Part shown: positions 8,243 to 16,485 of the stretch, in pieces
Layout of the letters: every line of letters starts with the position of its first letter
How positions within the stretch are numbered: position 1 is the first letter of the stretch
Assembly (NCBI RefSeq): GCF_022049065.2
Contig: NZ_CP095745.1
Location: forward strand, 62,001 to 126,000
DNA: 64,000 nucleotides
Source of the DNA: Niallia sp. Man26
GTDB taxonomy: Bacteria; Bacillota; Bacilli; Bacillales; Cytobacillaceae
Direction: 5' to 3'
The notes under the pieces: model-generated
What the model was told of the DNA's origin: nothing
Database searches by the model: none
Seen by the model: the letters and a program-made list of their open reading frames with translations, nothing else
Position numbers and translations under genes: made by a program

Positions 8243-8605
8243 TTAAAACCAAGCACCCATGCCGCCTTTGACGTTAGTTACGTTTTTAAAACCTAACCTT
8301 TTTAAGACTTTACTTGCTCGTTGACTTCTCATTCCACTTTGACAAATTACGATAACTTCTTTTTCCTTTGAAAGTTCCTTTTCTGCTATTTGAGCAAGTT
8401 GATGGAGTGGTATATTTTTAAAACCTTTAATATGGTTTCCTTTAAACTCTCCATTTGTTCGAACATCTACAAATTGTTTGTTCTTATTATTTATTTCTTT
8501 TTTTAATTGATTAGTGGTAATATTGTTAATTCCCTTTATTGGTAAAAACCTTCTTATTATGAAAAATAGTACCAATGCAAGGACAAGATAATTTAAATAT
8601 GTCAT
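8243..8605 (-). CDS. membrane-anchored rhodanese
   Basis: 120 residues from the ATG at 8605, chosen because AAAGGAGG lies 7 bp upstream. An N-terminal hydrophobic helix (about 3-20) anchors a rhodanese domain (about 27-120) with VICQSGMRSQ, C88. The short N-terminus followed by RRF favours a cytoplasmic domain, so the protein may catch persulfide at the membrane, for example near the exporter. Similar to B. subtilis YqhL-type rhodaneses. Confidence 0.85.
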   Translation of the reverse strand: MTYLNYLVLALVLFFIIRRFLPIKGINNITTNQLKKEINNKNKQFVDVRTNGEFKGNHIKGFKNIPLHQLAQIAEKELSKEKEVIVICQSGMRSQRASKVLKRLGFKNVTNVKGGMGAWF

Positions 8606-8648
8606 ATTAAAACCTCCTTTAATCAAGAGAACTTATACTTTTATCTAG

Positions 8649-9128
8649 TTAGATAAATAGATTAACATTTCCATCCTCAGCATCCGCTAAATAAGCAGCA
8701 ACACCTGCATATTCTATGTTACCTAATAACTCTTCTTGTTTTAGTCCTAATAAATCCATTGTCATGGTACAAGCTACAAGTTTTACATCTTGTTCTTGAG
8801 CCATTTCAATTAATTGTGGTAAAGGCATAGCGTTATGCTTTTTCATAATATCCTTAATCAGCTTAGGACCCATTCCAGCAAAGTTCATTTTGGATAACCC
8901 CATTTTATCAGCACCTCTAGGCATCATCTTGCCAAACATTCTTTCCATAAACCCTTTTTTTACTGCAATATCTTCGTCCTTACGTAAAGCATTTAAACCC
9001 CAAAAAGTGTGAAAAATAGTTACTTCATGATCATAAGCTGCAGCACCATTAGCTATAATGTAAGCAGCCATTGCTTTATCATAATCACCACTAAATAGTA
9101 CAATGGTTGTTTTTTTCTTTTCAGTCAT
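8649..9128 (-). CDS. DsrE-family protein (YrkE-like)
   Basis: 159 residues. TTIVLFSGDYDKAMAAYIIA and VTIFHTFWGLNALRK are characteristic of the YrkE/DsrE2 branch, and C120 in LVACTMTMDLLG is the likely sulfur-carrying cysteine. A Met/Lys-rich stretch (FGKMMPRGADKMGLSKM, about 65-81) may touch the membrane or a partner. GGAGGTAACAAT precedes the ATG, and an operator at 9157-9172 lies upstream. Cytoplasmic sulfur relay with TusA is the expected role. Confidence 0.85.
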   Translation of the reverse strand: MTEKKKTTIVLFSGDYDKAMAAYIIANGAAAYDHEVTIFHTFWGLNALRKDEDIAVKKGFMERMFGKMMPRGADKMGLSKMNFAGMGPKLIKDIMKKHNAMPLPQLIEMAQEQDVKLVACTMTMDLLGLKQEELLGNIEYAGVAAYLADAEDGNVNLFI

Positions 9129-9156
9129 ATTGTTACCTCCAGTATTAATTTAACCC

Positions 9157-9172
9157 ATACCCGCATGGGTAT
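9157..9172. promoter_or_regulatory. CstR-type operator, copy 3
   Basis: ATACCCGCATGGGTAT, between the first tusA and the DsrE gene. Confidence 0.75.
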
Positions 9173-9188
9173 TATAAAAAGCAAAAAA

Positions 9189-9416
9189 TTATCCTTTTTT
9201 AATCCAAAACTTCAATACACCATTTTCTTCTTTTTGACTCAATAATTCGTGACCTACTGTTTTAGACCAGGCTGAAAAATCATTTATTGCCCCTTTATCT
9301 GTTGTATGAATTTCTAATATTTGACCAGTTTCAAGTTCAGTCATTGCCTTTTTTGTTTTTACAATTGGCATCGGACATGCTAATCCTTTTGCATCTAACA
9401 ATTTGTCGAATTTCAC
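9189..9416 (-). CDS. TusA-family sulfur carrier
   Basis: 75 residues with LLDAKGLACPMPIVKTKK, C14 in CPxP. It starts with GTG at 9416 after AAAGGATG. It is a close paralogue of the TusA at 5451-5678. As the first enzyme gene after the repressor it may be the most strongly induced carrier. Operator copy 2 (9441-9456) lies 25 bp upstream of the start, where it would cover a promoter. Confidence 0.9.
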   Translation of the reverse strand: MKFDKLLDAKGLACPMPIVKTKKAMTELETGQILEIHTTDKGAINDFSAWSKTVGHELLSQKEENGVLKFWIKKG

Positions 9417-9440
9417 TAGTAATCATCCTTTCCAATACCA

Positions 9441-9456
9441 CTACCCCTATGGGTAT
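9441..9456. promoter_or_regulatory. CstR-type operator, copy 2
   Basis: CTACCC-CTAT-GGGTAT, in the 78-bp gap between the repressor gene and the first tusA. Confidence 0.75.
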
Positions 9457-9494
9457 ATATAATAATTAAAAAAAGAGAAGGTGTCAACTCTTTC

Positions 9495-9755
9495 TTATCT
9501 GCTTTTTACAAGTAGGTTTACAGCTTCTTTTACTAATTCCTCTGTATTCTCACCATTTTTATCAGCTTCCCGAACACATTCAATTAAATTTGAACTAACA
9601 ATCAATCCTATTGTTCGGTCAATTCCAGTTCTTGATGCAGATAATTGTGTAATTACTTCCTTGCAATCTTTATTCTCTTCCATCATTTTCAAAATTCCTC
9701 TTAACTGTCCTTCTATACGTTTGACTCTATTTTTTATTTGTTCATTATAATCCAT
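9495..9755 (-). CDS. cstR: CsoR/CstR-family persulfide-sensing repressor
   Basis: 86 residues from the ATG at 9755, which has AGGGGAGGAAGAAAA in front. The family core RVKRIEGQLRGILKMM is present. Copper sensors of this family use Cys-His-Cys; here only C31 and C60 remain, and the histidine position before the second cysteine is Asn (SSNLIEC). C31 and C60 match the two thiols of S. aureus CstR, which form di- to tetrasulfide bridges with persulfides and release DNA. The position at the head of the sulfur operon and five matching operators support autoregulation. Equivalent to B. subtilis yrkD in context. Confidence 0.85.
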   Translation of the reverse strand: MDYNEQIKNRVKRIEGQLRGILKMMEENKDCKEVITQLSASRTGIDRTIGLIVSSNLIECVREADKNGENTEELVKEAVNLLVKSR

Positions 9756-9892
9756 TTTTCTTCCTCCCCTTTTATAGTAAATCATCATGTAATGATGCCA
9801 TTTATATTAGTGTTTTAATTTTCAGCAATTTATATCAGGTTTTCATTGATAAAGTATAAGCAAATGAAATAATTTCACTTACAAGCTTTATA

Positions 9893-9912
9893 ATATACCC
9901 CTATAGGTATAT
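9893..9912. promoter_or_regulatory. CstR-type operator, copy 1
   Basis: ATATACC-CCTATA-GGTATAT has the longest arms of the five copies. It lies 138 bp upstream of the repressor start and probably covers the main operon promoter. Confidence 0.75.
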
Positions 9913-9931
9913 TGTCAATAAAGAATTTTAT

Positions 9932-9959
9932 AAAAAAGACCGCAATTAGTTTAGCGGTC
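9932..9959 (-). terminator. terminator of the DUF302 gene
   Basis: GACCGC-N10-GCGGTC stem followed on the minus strand by TTTTTT. It separates the DUF302 gene from the sulfur operon promoter. Confidence 0.8.
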
Positions 9960-10039
9960 AAAAAGGATATATATGGCGTTAAGAAGTAATTCCATTTAAA
10001 ATGATACACATTTATCAATACATCTAATTAAACGCTCTT

Positions 10040-10392
10040 CTATACTTTAGCAAATAACTCCATGTCCTTATCATTTAGAAGGCTTATCAGTGCAGTTGGC
10101 CTAGGCATTTTATCTTTGTTTGTCCATTATCTTCATAAACAACAATTTTACAAGGTAAAAAGTATCCTGCCATTCCATTTCCGTTTAGCACCCTATGTGC
10201 TTCATCTGGATTGCATACTTCTAAAACTTTGAACTCTTTTTGAAATTCTAACCCTTTCTCTTTAAGCTTTTCCTTAATATCAAACATCCACAAAACACCA
10301 AAATTTTCTTCTTTTAAGCTTCCCTCTAACCTAGTTATAGTATAATTTACGCTTTTATTTGTAAGAACTGTATAATCAAACACACTAAACAC
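10040..10392 (-). pseudogene. DUF302 protein with a one-base frameshift near its end
   Basis: The reading frame from the ATG at 10392 gives a typical DUF302 protein (FDYTVLTNKSV…, GVLWMFDIKEKLKEKG, EVCNPDEAHRVL, GYFLPCKIVVYEDNG) but turns into KCLGQLH and stops at 10087. Shifting by one base in the A run at about 10113-10117 restores the usual ending: KMPRPTALISLLNDKDMELF and so on, to TAG at 10042-10040. The frame seems to lack one A. DUF302 proteins are small, often cytoplasmic, and frequently occur near sulfur or redox genes; function unknown. The change could be true decay or a homopolymer sequencing error. Confidence 0.75.
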
Positions 10393-10535
10393 TACCTTCT
10401 TTTCTTTAAATAATTGCTACAATATCTCTTACTTTTGTACTAATTATAAATTGACTTCTTTCAAATCTAATCTGAAGGACGATTGAATTTACAAATTGAC
10501 CTATAAAATAAATAGGAATCCTAAATAAGTTACTA

Positions 10536-11586
10536 TTAATACATACTATTATCTGCCTTCGGAGGTGATTCCATCCACCCATTTTCTATTAAGATATTAG
10601 CTCCATCGTCTACAAATATACCAAGGTTGACGAGACTTCTACCATACATCAATCCAACATCTCTTCGCCCATTTACCGCAATTGAATTGCCCAAAGCCCT
10701 AATTTTCATTGTAAACATGTCGACTTTATGAAATAACATAAGTTTATCTGAAAATGCGGGAAAGCTGGAAGTTGTCACTAAATGATCTAGAAAGGTCGGG
10801 GTTGGCAAGTTATCCCGATGAAATTTTTCCATATATTTCTTAACCGATTTATCAGTCATATCAAGACCTCTTTTAAACAATGCTTTAACCTTTTCCTCTC
10901 TTACCGTACGATAAAATCCCAACAATAATGCTCGGCTTGTTGTATTATTTTCAATGTTATCGTATAAGTGAGTTATTTCTAATGCATGTAAAGGTCTAAT
11001 ATCTCCAATAAAACCTTTTAAGTAGCTTTGTTTGTTTATAAAGTCATTGTTCTTTGGTGTTGGAATAGATGGTGGTTTGATTATTAATTTTTTACCCATT
11101 AGGACACTATTGATCTTGATCTGGCCTAAGAAGATACTGGTGCATTGATTACAATAAAATAAAGAATTCTCTTATATCCTCTCTCATGATTATAGGAACA
11201 GCAATAGCATATATACTAAGTCCTGTCTTTGCTACATACTTTAAATAATGCACATAAAATTCATCTTGGTATAAACGAGGAGCACCTAAGCTTGCATCTT
11301 CATCATTAAAGCCAGATGGTATAGGGAAATTTGCATCATTAAATATTTTTTCTATTCTTTGAATAAAATCCTTAGACAAGGATTGACCATTCTCTAACAA
11401 CATTCTTATATATTCATCTTCACAATGTTGTAGAAAATAGCTTATTATTTGAGAAGTCATACTGTTACCAATATAAGTGGCCCAAAGTTTACCCATTTCA
11501 ACTGATGTTAAAGAATTAGTTTCATCTATTTTAACCTGGTTTAATTCTAATGGTTTTAAAATATCCATAGGGTTTAAAACATTCAT
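10536..11586 (-). pseudogene. DUF3231 protein split by a one-base insertion
   Basis: The family protein has two similar halves of about 165 residues. The first half starts at ATG 11586 (LTSVEMGKLWATYIGNS…, NFPIPSGFNDEDASLGAPRLY) and stops at 11149 after REFFILL. Skipping one base in the TTTATTTTATTG stretch near 11154-11160 gives YCNQCTSIFLGQIKINSVLM and joins the second half (…KKLIIKPPSIPTP… HLVTTSSFPAFSDKLMLFH… NGWMESPPKADNSMY), which ends at 10536. The intact paralogue at 27829-28827 has the same layout. DUF3231 proteins occur in Bacillaceae and have no settled function. A restart at 11099 has no clear ribosome site. Confidence 0.75.
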
Positions 11587-12107
11587 GCAATAATCACCTT
11601 ATCTTTTTGATTTAGATTAACCTTAATAAAGATAATTATGCTAATAGTAAAGAAATACTTTTTGGCTATCGCTTCTAAAATGAGAACCTAGAAGCGATAA
11701 AAATCGTATTAGGAATACAAAAGAAATACTTCGAGTAGTGAAGTGTTTGTATATATTATTCCTTATAGTTATTAAAGCGTAGATATTCGTCTTGTTTTTC
11801 CAAAATCCATTTGAATTGAACCTCTAATATATTTTCACAAAAACTATCCTGCCATGTTTCTCCCATAAGCTATTTTTTCATTTATTACAGGAATGCTGCC
11901 CTGTTTGTGAGAGAGCAAAAATTGCATTTTCTTTACTGGATCAACGCCCCCCTTTTTTTTAAAACACTACTTAATATCAGTTCAATTTTTTCAGGTATAG
12001 AAATTAAAGAACTCTTTCAGAAATAATGTACCTTGTACAAAAATAAAAAGAACTCTTTTTGGGAAATATAATTATCAAGTTAAAGATTATTATACGGAGT
12101 GATTTGA
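11587..12107. other. gene-free gap with one repeat element
   Basis: This 0.5-kb gap between divergent genes holds one copy of the directional repeat (11841-11910). I see no coding region in it. A long A/T-rich stretch at 11950-12090 precedes the CBO0543 gene. Confidence 0.5.
11841..11910 (+). repeat. directional intergenic repeat, copy 1
   Basis: One full unit (11849-11895: CTGCCATGTTTCTCCCATAA… to …TTATTACAGGAATG), preceded by AAACTATC and followed by a partial second unit CTGCCCTGTTTGTG. Confidence 0.85.
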
Positions 12108-12677
12108 TTGAACGAACAAGATATTCTACAATCAATTTTTGATTATAAAGAAAGAATTAGTGAACTACGTGTGGATCACTGGATGAAATATTCTAATTGG
12201 AAGACTTGGTATTTTTGGTTTAATATCCTGTCAATCTTAATTCCCTTAACCATGCTTTATTTTAAAATAGATAGAAAACGATTATTTGAAATCTGTTTTT
12301 TCGGGTTAATAGTTCATGTTACTTGGTCAAATATTGATAGCATATTATCTCAAAACAATTACTTAATTCATCCCCATGGATTTACACATTTTCTTCCTAT
12401 GGGTATTACTGTTACAGCTGTCTTACTACCTGTCTGTTTTATGCTTTTATATCAATATTGCTCTAATAAAGGTAATAATTTCCATCTTTATACAATATTA
12501 CTTTCTGCTTTATTTGCTTATGCTTTTGGTTACCTATCAAAGAAAGTAGAATTGCTAATAATGTATAAGGGAATGAAGTTAACATACCTCTTTCTGATTG
12601 ATATTGCAGTTGCATACATAGCTTATTGGGTTACCAAATTATTCATTATAATTAAAAATCAAACGTCAAAAAAATAA
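12108..12677 (+). CDS. CBO0543-type multi-pass membrane protein
   Basis: 189 residues starting with TTG at 12108, supported by CGGAGTGATT in front. After a hydrophilic N-terminus with WMKYSNWKTWYFWFN, five hydrophobic segments follow (about 35-50, 60-75, 97-115, 128-145, 160-180). DRKRLFEICFFG and GFTHFLPMG match the pattern of the CBO0543 family of Bacillaceae and clostridia, of unknown function. A paralogue with the same layout lies at 26801-27415. Confidence 0.7.
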   Translation: MNEQDILQSIFDYKERISELRVDHWMKYSNWKTWYFWFNILSILIPLTMLYFKIDRKRLFEICFFGLIVHVTWSNIDSILSQNNYLIHPHGFTHFLPMGITVTAVLLPVCFMLLYQYCSNKGNNFHLYTILLSALFAYAFGYLSKKVELLIMYKGMKLTYLFLIDIAVAYIAYWVTKLFIIIKNQTSKK

Positions 12678-12865
12678 ATCTTCTTTAGATAGTATACAAA
12701 ATTCAACTCTTTAAGTATTAGTACGTCAAAGTATCAATTAAGCAAACTTAACAAGGGATCTTATTTTTGTAAAAAAAGGAGCTAGGAATAGAATTTGCAT
12801 AAGCAAAAAAACAAACCAGCTTAAAAACACGCTGAAGAAAAAATAATGATTGGTTAAAATATTAT

Positions 12866-12894
12866 AAATAATCCTCCAATAAAGGGGATTATTT
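12866..12894 (+). terminator. terminator downstream of the CBO0543 gene
   Basis: AAATAATCC-N11-GGATTATTT followed by TTATTTT. It lies about 190 bp after the CBO0543 stop; the stretch between (12678-12865) shows nothing else. Confidence 0.6.
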
Positions 12895-12943
12895 TTATTT
12901 TGTGAAGGAATGTACTTAAACTAATCTTCTTCCCTTTTTAGCG

Positions 12944-12974
12944 AAAAAAAAGACCCCAGGTAAACCTAGAATCT
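12944..12974 (-). terminator. terminator of the ars/CoA-disulfide reductase operon
   Basis: On the minus strand a 10-bp stem with several G-U pairs (AGATTCTAGG/CCTGGGGTCT) is followed by eight T residues, just after the reductase stop at 12983. Confidence 0.7.
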
Positions 12975-12982
12975 TTGATTGA

Positions 12983-14626
12983 TTAATTGTTCTTCATATA
13001 GTTTTGATAATTCTTATTACCACCAGAAAGATTATAGATATCGTTAAACCCTAAGTTACGCATAACATTTTGTGCAGCATTCCCAGTTACACCACCATTA
13101 CAGTAAGTTACTGTCGGCAAATTGGGATCAAGTTCTTTACATTTCTCACGCAATTGGCCTAGTGGTATATTTATTGCCGTCGCCACTTTTGATACATTAT
13201 ATTGTTTTGGTGCCCGTGTATCAATAACTTGAATGGCTTCTCCCTTTTCTATTCTCTCCGTTAGTTCCTTGGGTGTAATTAGCTTATTCTTCTTTTCAAT
13301 AGCATTTTGCAAAGCCATTCCAGTGTACATTACTGGATCTTTTGTTGTACTGAATGGTGGTGCGTAGGCAAGATCAAGATGGAATAAGTCTTCTGCTTTT
13401 GCCTTAAACGTAAGAGCTGTTACAAAGACATCAATTCGTTTATCGACTCCTTCTTCCCCTACTATTTGCACACCTAAAACCCTGCCAGTTTCTCTATCTG
13501 CAATTGCCTTAATGACTATTTCTTTTCCGCCGAGGTACTCTGCTCTTGCTGGTTTAATATTATGAAGTATTTCAATATCATAGCCTTCTTCTAAAGCTTC
13601 CACTTCATTCATACCTGTTTGACCAACAGCTAAATCAAATACTCGTAGTATACCTGTGCCTAAAATACCTCGATGTTCTAAAGAGCCACCTGTTATTACA
13701 TCTCCAGCTATTCTTCCCATTTTATTAGCTGTACTTCCTAATGGACGATAGATCGGTTTTCCTGTAATTACAGAGTAACTTTCAGCAACATCACCAACAG
13801 CGTATACATCAGGAAGGTTAGTTTGCATTTTAGTGTTAACTGAAATAGCACCAGTAGCACCAATTTCTACTCCGATATCCTTAGCCAATTGTGTATTTGG
13901 ACGAACTCCCGTTGCTAATATAACAATATCCGTTTCAATAGCTTTTCCTGATTTAGTTTGTACTTCCTTCTTACTTATAGCAGTTACTTCATCATTTAAG
14001 ATGAGGTTTACTCCTTTTTTCACTAAATGTTCTTCCACACGAGAAGCCATATCCTTATCAAGATGAGCCATTACATGATTACTGCGTTGAACTATTGTGA
14101 CATCTAAGCCTCTGTGAGTAAGTTGTTCAGCCATTTCCAGACCAATATATCCAGCACCAATTATTGTTGCTTTCTTTGGTTGATTTGTTTTTATATATTG
14201 GTCAATTGCTGCTGTATTTTGTATCGTACGTACCTGGAAAACATGCTCACTATCTACGCCATTAATGTCAGGAGTTATTGGAGAAGCTCCTGTTGCAAAA
14301 ATTAGTACATCGTATGTGTCTTCTTTTATTTCATTTGTATCTAAGTTCTTAACTTGAACTTTCTCCATCTTTGCATCAATTGAAGTTACTTCGTGACGAG
14401 TAAAGATATCTACGTTATAACGCTTTTTAAACCATGCTGCATTTCTCGGGGTTAATGTTTCCAACTCATCTACTTCTCCACCTAGAAAATAAGGAATACC
14501 GCATATTGAATAAGAAATGTCGTAGTCCGCATTATATAGAGTGATTTCAGCATTTTCATCGTTCCTACGTGCTTTTGCCGCTACAGATGTTCCTGCTGCT
14601 ACAGATCCTATAATAAGTACTTTCAT
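12983..14626 (-). CDS. CoA-disulfide reductase with C-terminal rhodanese domain
   Basis: 547 residues. An FAD-binding GxGxxG-like start (VLIIGSVAAGTSVAAKARR), the redox cysteine C42 in SICGIPYFLGG, an NAD(P)H-binding IIGAGYIGLEMAEQL segment and DVYAVGDVAES define a pyridine nucleotide-disulfide oxidoreductase of the CoADR class. The C-terminal rhodanese (about 450-547) has C509 in VTYCNGGVTGNAA. Such CoADR-RHD proteins reduce CoA persulfide or polysulfide and fit the nearby sulfur operon. The gene is last in a run with arsB and arsR, 59 bp downstream of arsB. GGAGGATTAATC precedes the ATG. Cytoplasmic. Confidence 0.88.
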   Translation of the reverse strand: MKVLIIGSVAAGTSVAAKARRNDENAEITLYNADYDISYSICGIPYFLGGEVDELETLTPRNAAWFKKRYNVDIFTRHEVTSIDAKMEKVQVKNLDTNEIKEDTYDVLIFATGASPITPDINGVDSEHVFQVRTIQNTAAIDQYIKTNQPKKATIIGAGYIGLEMAEQLTHRGLDVTIVQRSNHVMAHLDKDMASRVEEHLVKKGVNLILNDEVTAISKKEVQTKSGKAIETDIVILATGVRPNTQLAKDIGVEIGATGAISVNTKMQTNLPDVYAVGDVAESYSVITGKPIYRPLGSTANKMGRIAGDVITGGSLEHRGILGTGILRVFDLAVGQTGMNEVEALEEGYDIEILHNIKPARAEYLGGKEIVIKAIADRETGRVLGVQIVGEEGVDKRIDVFVTALTFKAKAEDLFHLDLAYAPPFSTTKDPVMYTGMALQNAIEKKNKLITPKELTERIEKGEAIQVIDTRAPKQYNVSKVATAINIPLGQLREKCKELDPNLPTVTYCNGGVTGNAAQNVMRNLGFNDIYNLSGGNKNYQNYMKNN

Positions 14627-14684
14627 GATTAATCCTCCAAAATTAGTATCAATATTCTTTGTGTAATTAACTATCCCTTTTCAA

Positions 14685-15983
14685 TTATGAAAGAATGGAA
14701 AGCCACAGATATAAGCCGATTAGAGTTATCAAAAGGGTTGGAATAGTTAAGACAATACCTGTTTTAAAATAAGTCCCCCATGATATTTTTACACCTTTTT
14801 GAGATAAAACATGAAGCCATAACAAAGTTGCTAATGAACCGATTGGCGTAATCTTAGGACCTAAATCAGACCCAATAATATTCGCATAAATTAACCCTTC
14901 TTTTATTACTCCAGTAGCATTTGTATCTGCAATTGCTAAAGCATCAATAAGTACCGTTGGCATATTATTCATAATGGAAGATATAATAGCCGCGATGAAT
15001 CCCATACCTAAAGTTCCTACAAACAATCCTTGATCTGCAGCTGCTTGAATAACACTTGAAAGCAGGTCAGTTAAACCAACATTACGTAATCCATAAATTA
15101 CGACATACATCCCAATTGAGAAAAATACAATTGCCCATGGAGCTCCCTTTACTACTTTCTTAATAGACACCGCTGAGCTTCTTCTTGCAAATACAAGGAA
15201 AATAATAGCGATTACACCAGCGATAAGTGAAACTGGAATAGACAGGAATTCGCTCACGAAATAACCAACAAGCAATACAGCTAAAATCAACCAAGATAAA
15301 CGAAACATTTTTAGATCTTTAATTGCATCTGTTGGTACTTTTAATTGGTTTAAATCATAAACCTTTGGAATTCTTTTACGGAAGTATAAATACAACACAA
15401 GGATACTTGCTAATAAAGAAAAAATATTAGGCACAATCATTCGGGATGCATACTCTACAAATCCTATATTAAAGAAATCAGCTGAAACTATGTTCACCAA
15501 ATTGCTTACAACTAAAGGTAAAGATGTAGTATCGGCAATAAAACCACTTGCAATGATAAATGGAAAAACCATTTTCTCATCTAACTTTAACGCCCTAACC
15601 ATTGCTAAAACGATTGGTGTTAAAATTAATGCTGCGCCATCATTTGCAAATAGTGCGGCAACGATAGCCCCTAAAATAGCAACGTAAACAAACATTTTTA
15701 AACCGTTACCACCAGCCGCTCTTGCCATATGTAAAGCCGCCCATTCAAAAAAACCAATTTCATCTAAGATTAATGAAATAATAATGATAGCAACAAATGC
15801 CAGTGTTGCATTCCATACAATACCCGTTACGTCAACGACATCATTGAAATCAACAACACCAACTAAAAGAGCTAATATGGCCCCGCCACATGCTGACCAA
15901 CCAATTGAAAGATTTTTCGGTTGCCAGATAACTAATGTCAGTGTTATTAAAAAGATAATTATAGCTAATAAAGTATGTAGCAA
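14685..15983 (-). CDS. arsB: ArsB/ion-transporter-superfamily arsenite efflux pump
   Basis: 432 residues with about eleven hydrophobic segments. [22 protein letters not shown] and [15 protein letters not shown] carry the NDG/NNMP motifs typical of ArsB and related ion-transporter proteins. It starts with TTG at 15983 after GGAGGTTAACAAC and directly follows arsR (15 bp gap), which supports arsenite export as the substrate; other anions remain possible from sequence alone. Confidence 0.85.
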   Translation of the reverse strand: MLHTLLAIIIFLITLTLVIWQPKNLSIGWSACGGAILALLVGVVDFNDVVDVTGIVWNATLAFVAIIIISLILDEIGFFEWAALHMARAAGGNGLKMFVYVAILGAIVAALFANDGAALILTPIVLAMVRALKLDEKMVFPFIIASGFIADTTSLPLVVSNLVNIVSADFFNIGFVEYASRMIVPNIFSLLASILVLYLYFRKRIPKVYDLNQLKVPTDAIKDLKMFRLSWLILAVLLVGYFVSEFLSIPVSLIAGVIAIIFLVFARRSSAVSIKKVVKGAPWAIVFFSIGMYVVIYGLRNVGLTDLLSSVIQAAADQGLFVGTLGMGFIAAIISSIMNNMPTVLIDALAIADTNATGVIKEGLIYANIIGSDLGPKITPIGSLATLLWLHVLSQKGVKISWGTYFKTGIVLTIPTLLITLIGLYLWLSILS

Positions 15984-15998
15984 AGTTGTTAACCTCCG

Positions 15999-16346
15999 TT
16001 AATTACATATAATTCTTAATCCATTTTTCTCTAGCCAAACAAACTTATCTCGTTCACTCGGTACATGTTTTAAAATATCTTTTGTCAGTAAGTAATATTC
16101 ACTTTCTGTATTTAGAGAATAGACTACCCATTGCCCTTTTCTTTGTTCTTTCACAATCCCAATATCCCGTAACTTTCTAAGATGCTGACTGATTGCAGGT
16201 TGGGACATTTGAAAAATTTCAACAAATTCACATACACAGCATTCTTGTTCAGCTAACATGTTCACCATGGATAATCTGGTTTTATCCCCTAAAAGTTTTA
16301 GCACAATTGCAGTCTCTTTTAAGTCTTGAGATTTGTCCTCTTTCAT
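15999..16346 (-). CDS. arsR: ArsR-family arsenic-responsive repressor
   Basis: 115 residues from the ATG at 16346; GTG at 16361 overlaps the AAAGGTGG site and is rejected. A winged-helix core (LLGDKTRLSMVNML, MSQPAISQHLRKLRDIGIV) carries ECCVCEF with C36, C37 and C39 at the place where ArsR proteins bind As(III) (usually ELCVCDL). It is the first gene of arsR-arsB-CoADR. AT-rich imperfect palindromes at about 16382-16406 are the likely operator. Confidence 0.87.
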   Translation of the reverse strand: MKEDKSQDLKETAIVLKLLGDKTRLSMVNMLAEQECCVCEFVEIFQMSQPAISQHLRKLRDIGIVKEQRKGQWVVYSLNTESEYYLLTKDILKHVPSERDKFVWLEKNGLRIICN

Positions 16347-16381
16347 AATGATTACTACCACCTTTCATAGGTTAATTCACC

Positions 16382-16406
16382 ATATAATTATATGCTTATA
16401 TATTAA
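16382..16406. promoter_or_regulatory. candidate ArsR operator region
   Basis: ATATAATTATATGCTTATAT and neighbouring bases form an imperfect ATA/TAT dyad, 36 bp upstream of the arsR start. ArsR sites are usually AT-rich dyads of this kind. Confidence 0.4.
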
Positions 16407-16413
16407 TAAAAGA

Positions 16414-16450
16414 AAAGGGGAAATGTCAATACTAATTACATTTACCCTTT
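16414..16450 (-). terminator. hairpin between the flavoprotein gene and arsR
   Basis: AAAGGGGAAATGT / ACATTTACCCTTT arms with one mismatch and T residues on the minus strand, after the flavoprotein stop at 16486. Confidence 0.6.
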
Positions 16451-16485
16451 TTGCTCATTTATTCATATTTATATTTATTCGGATA

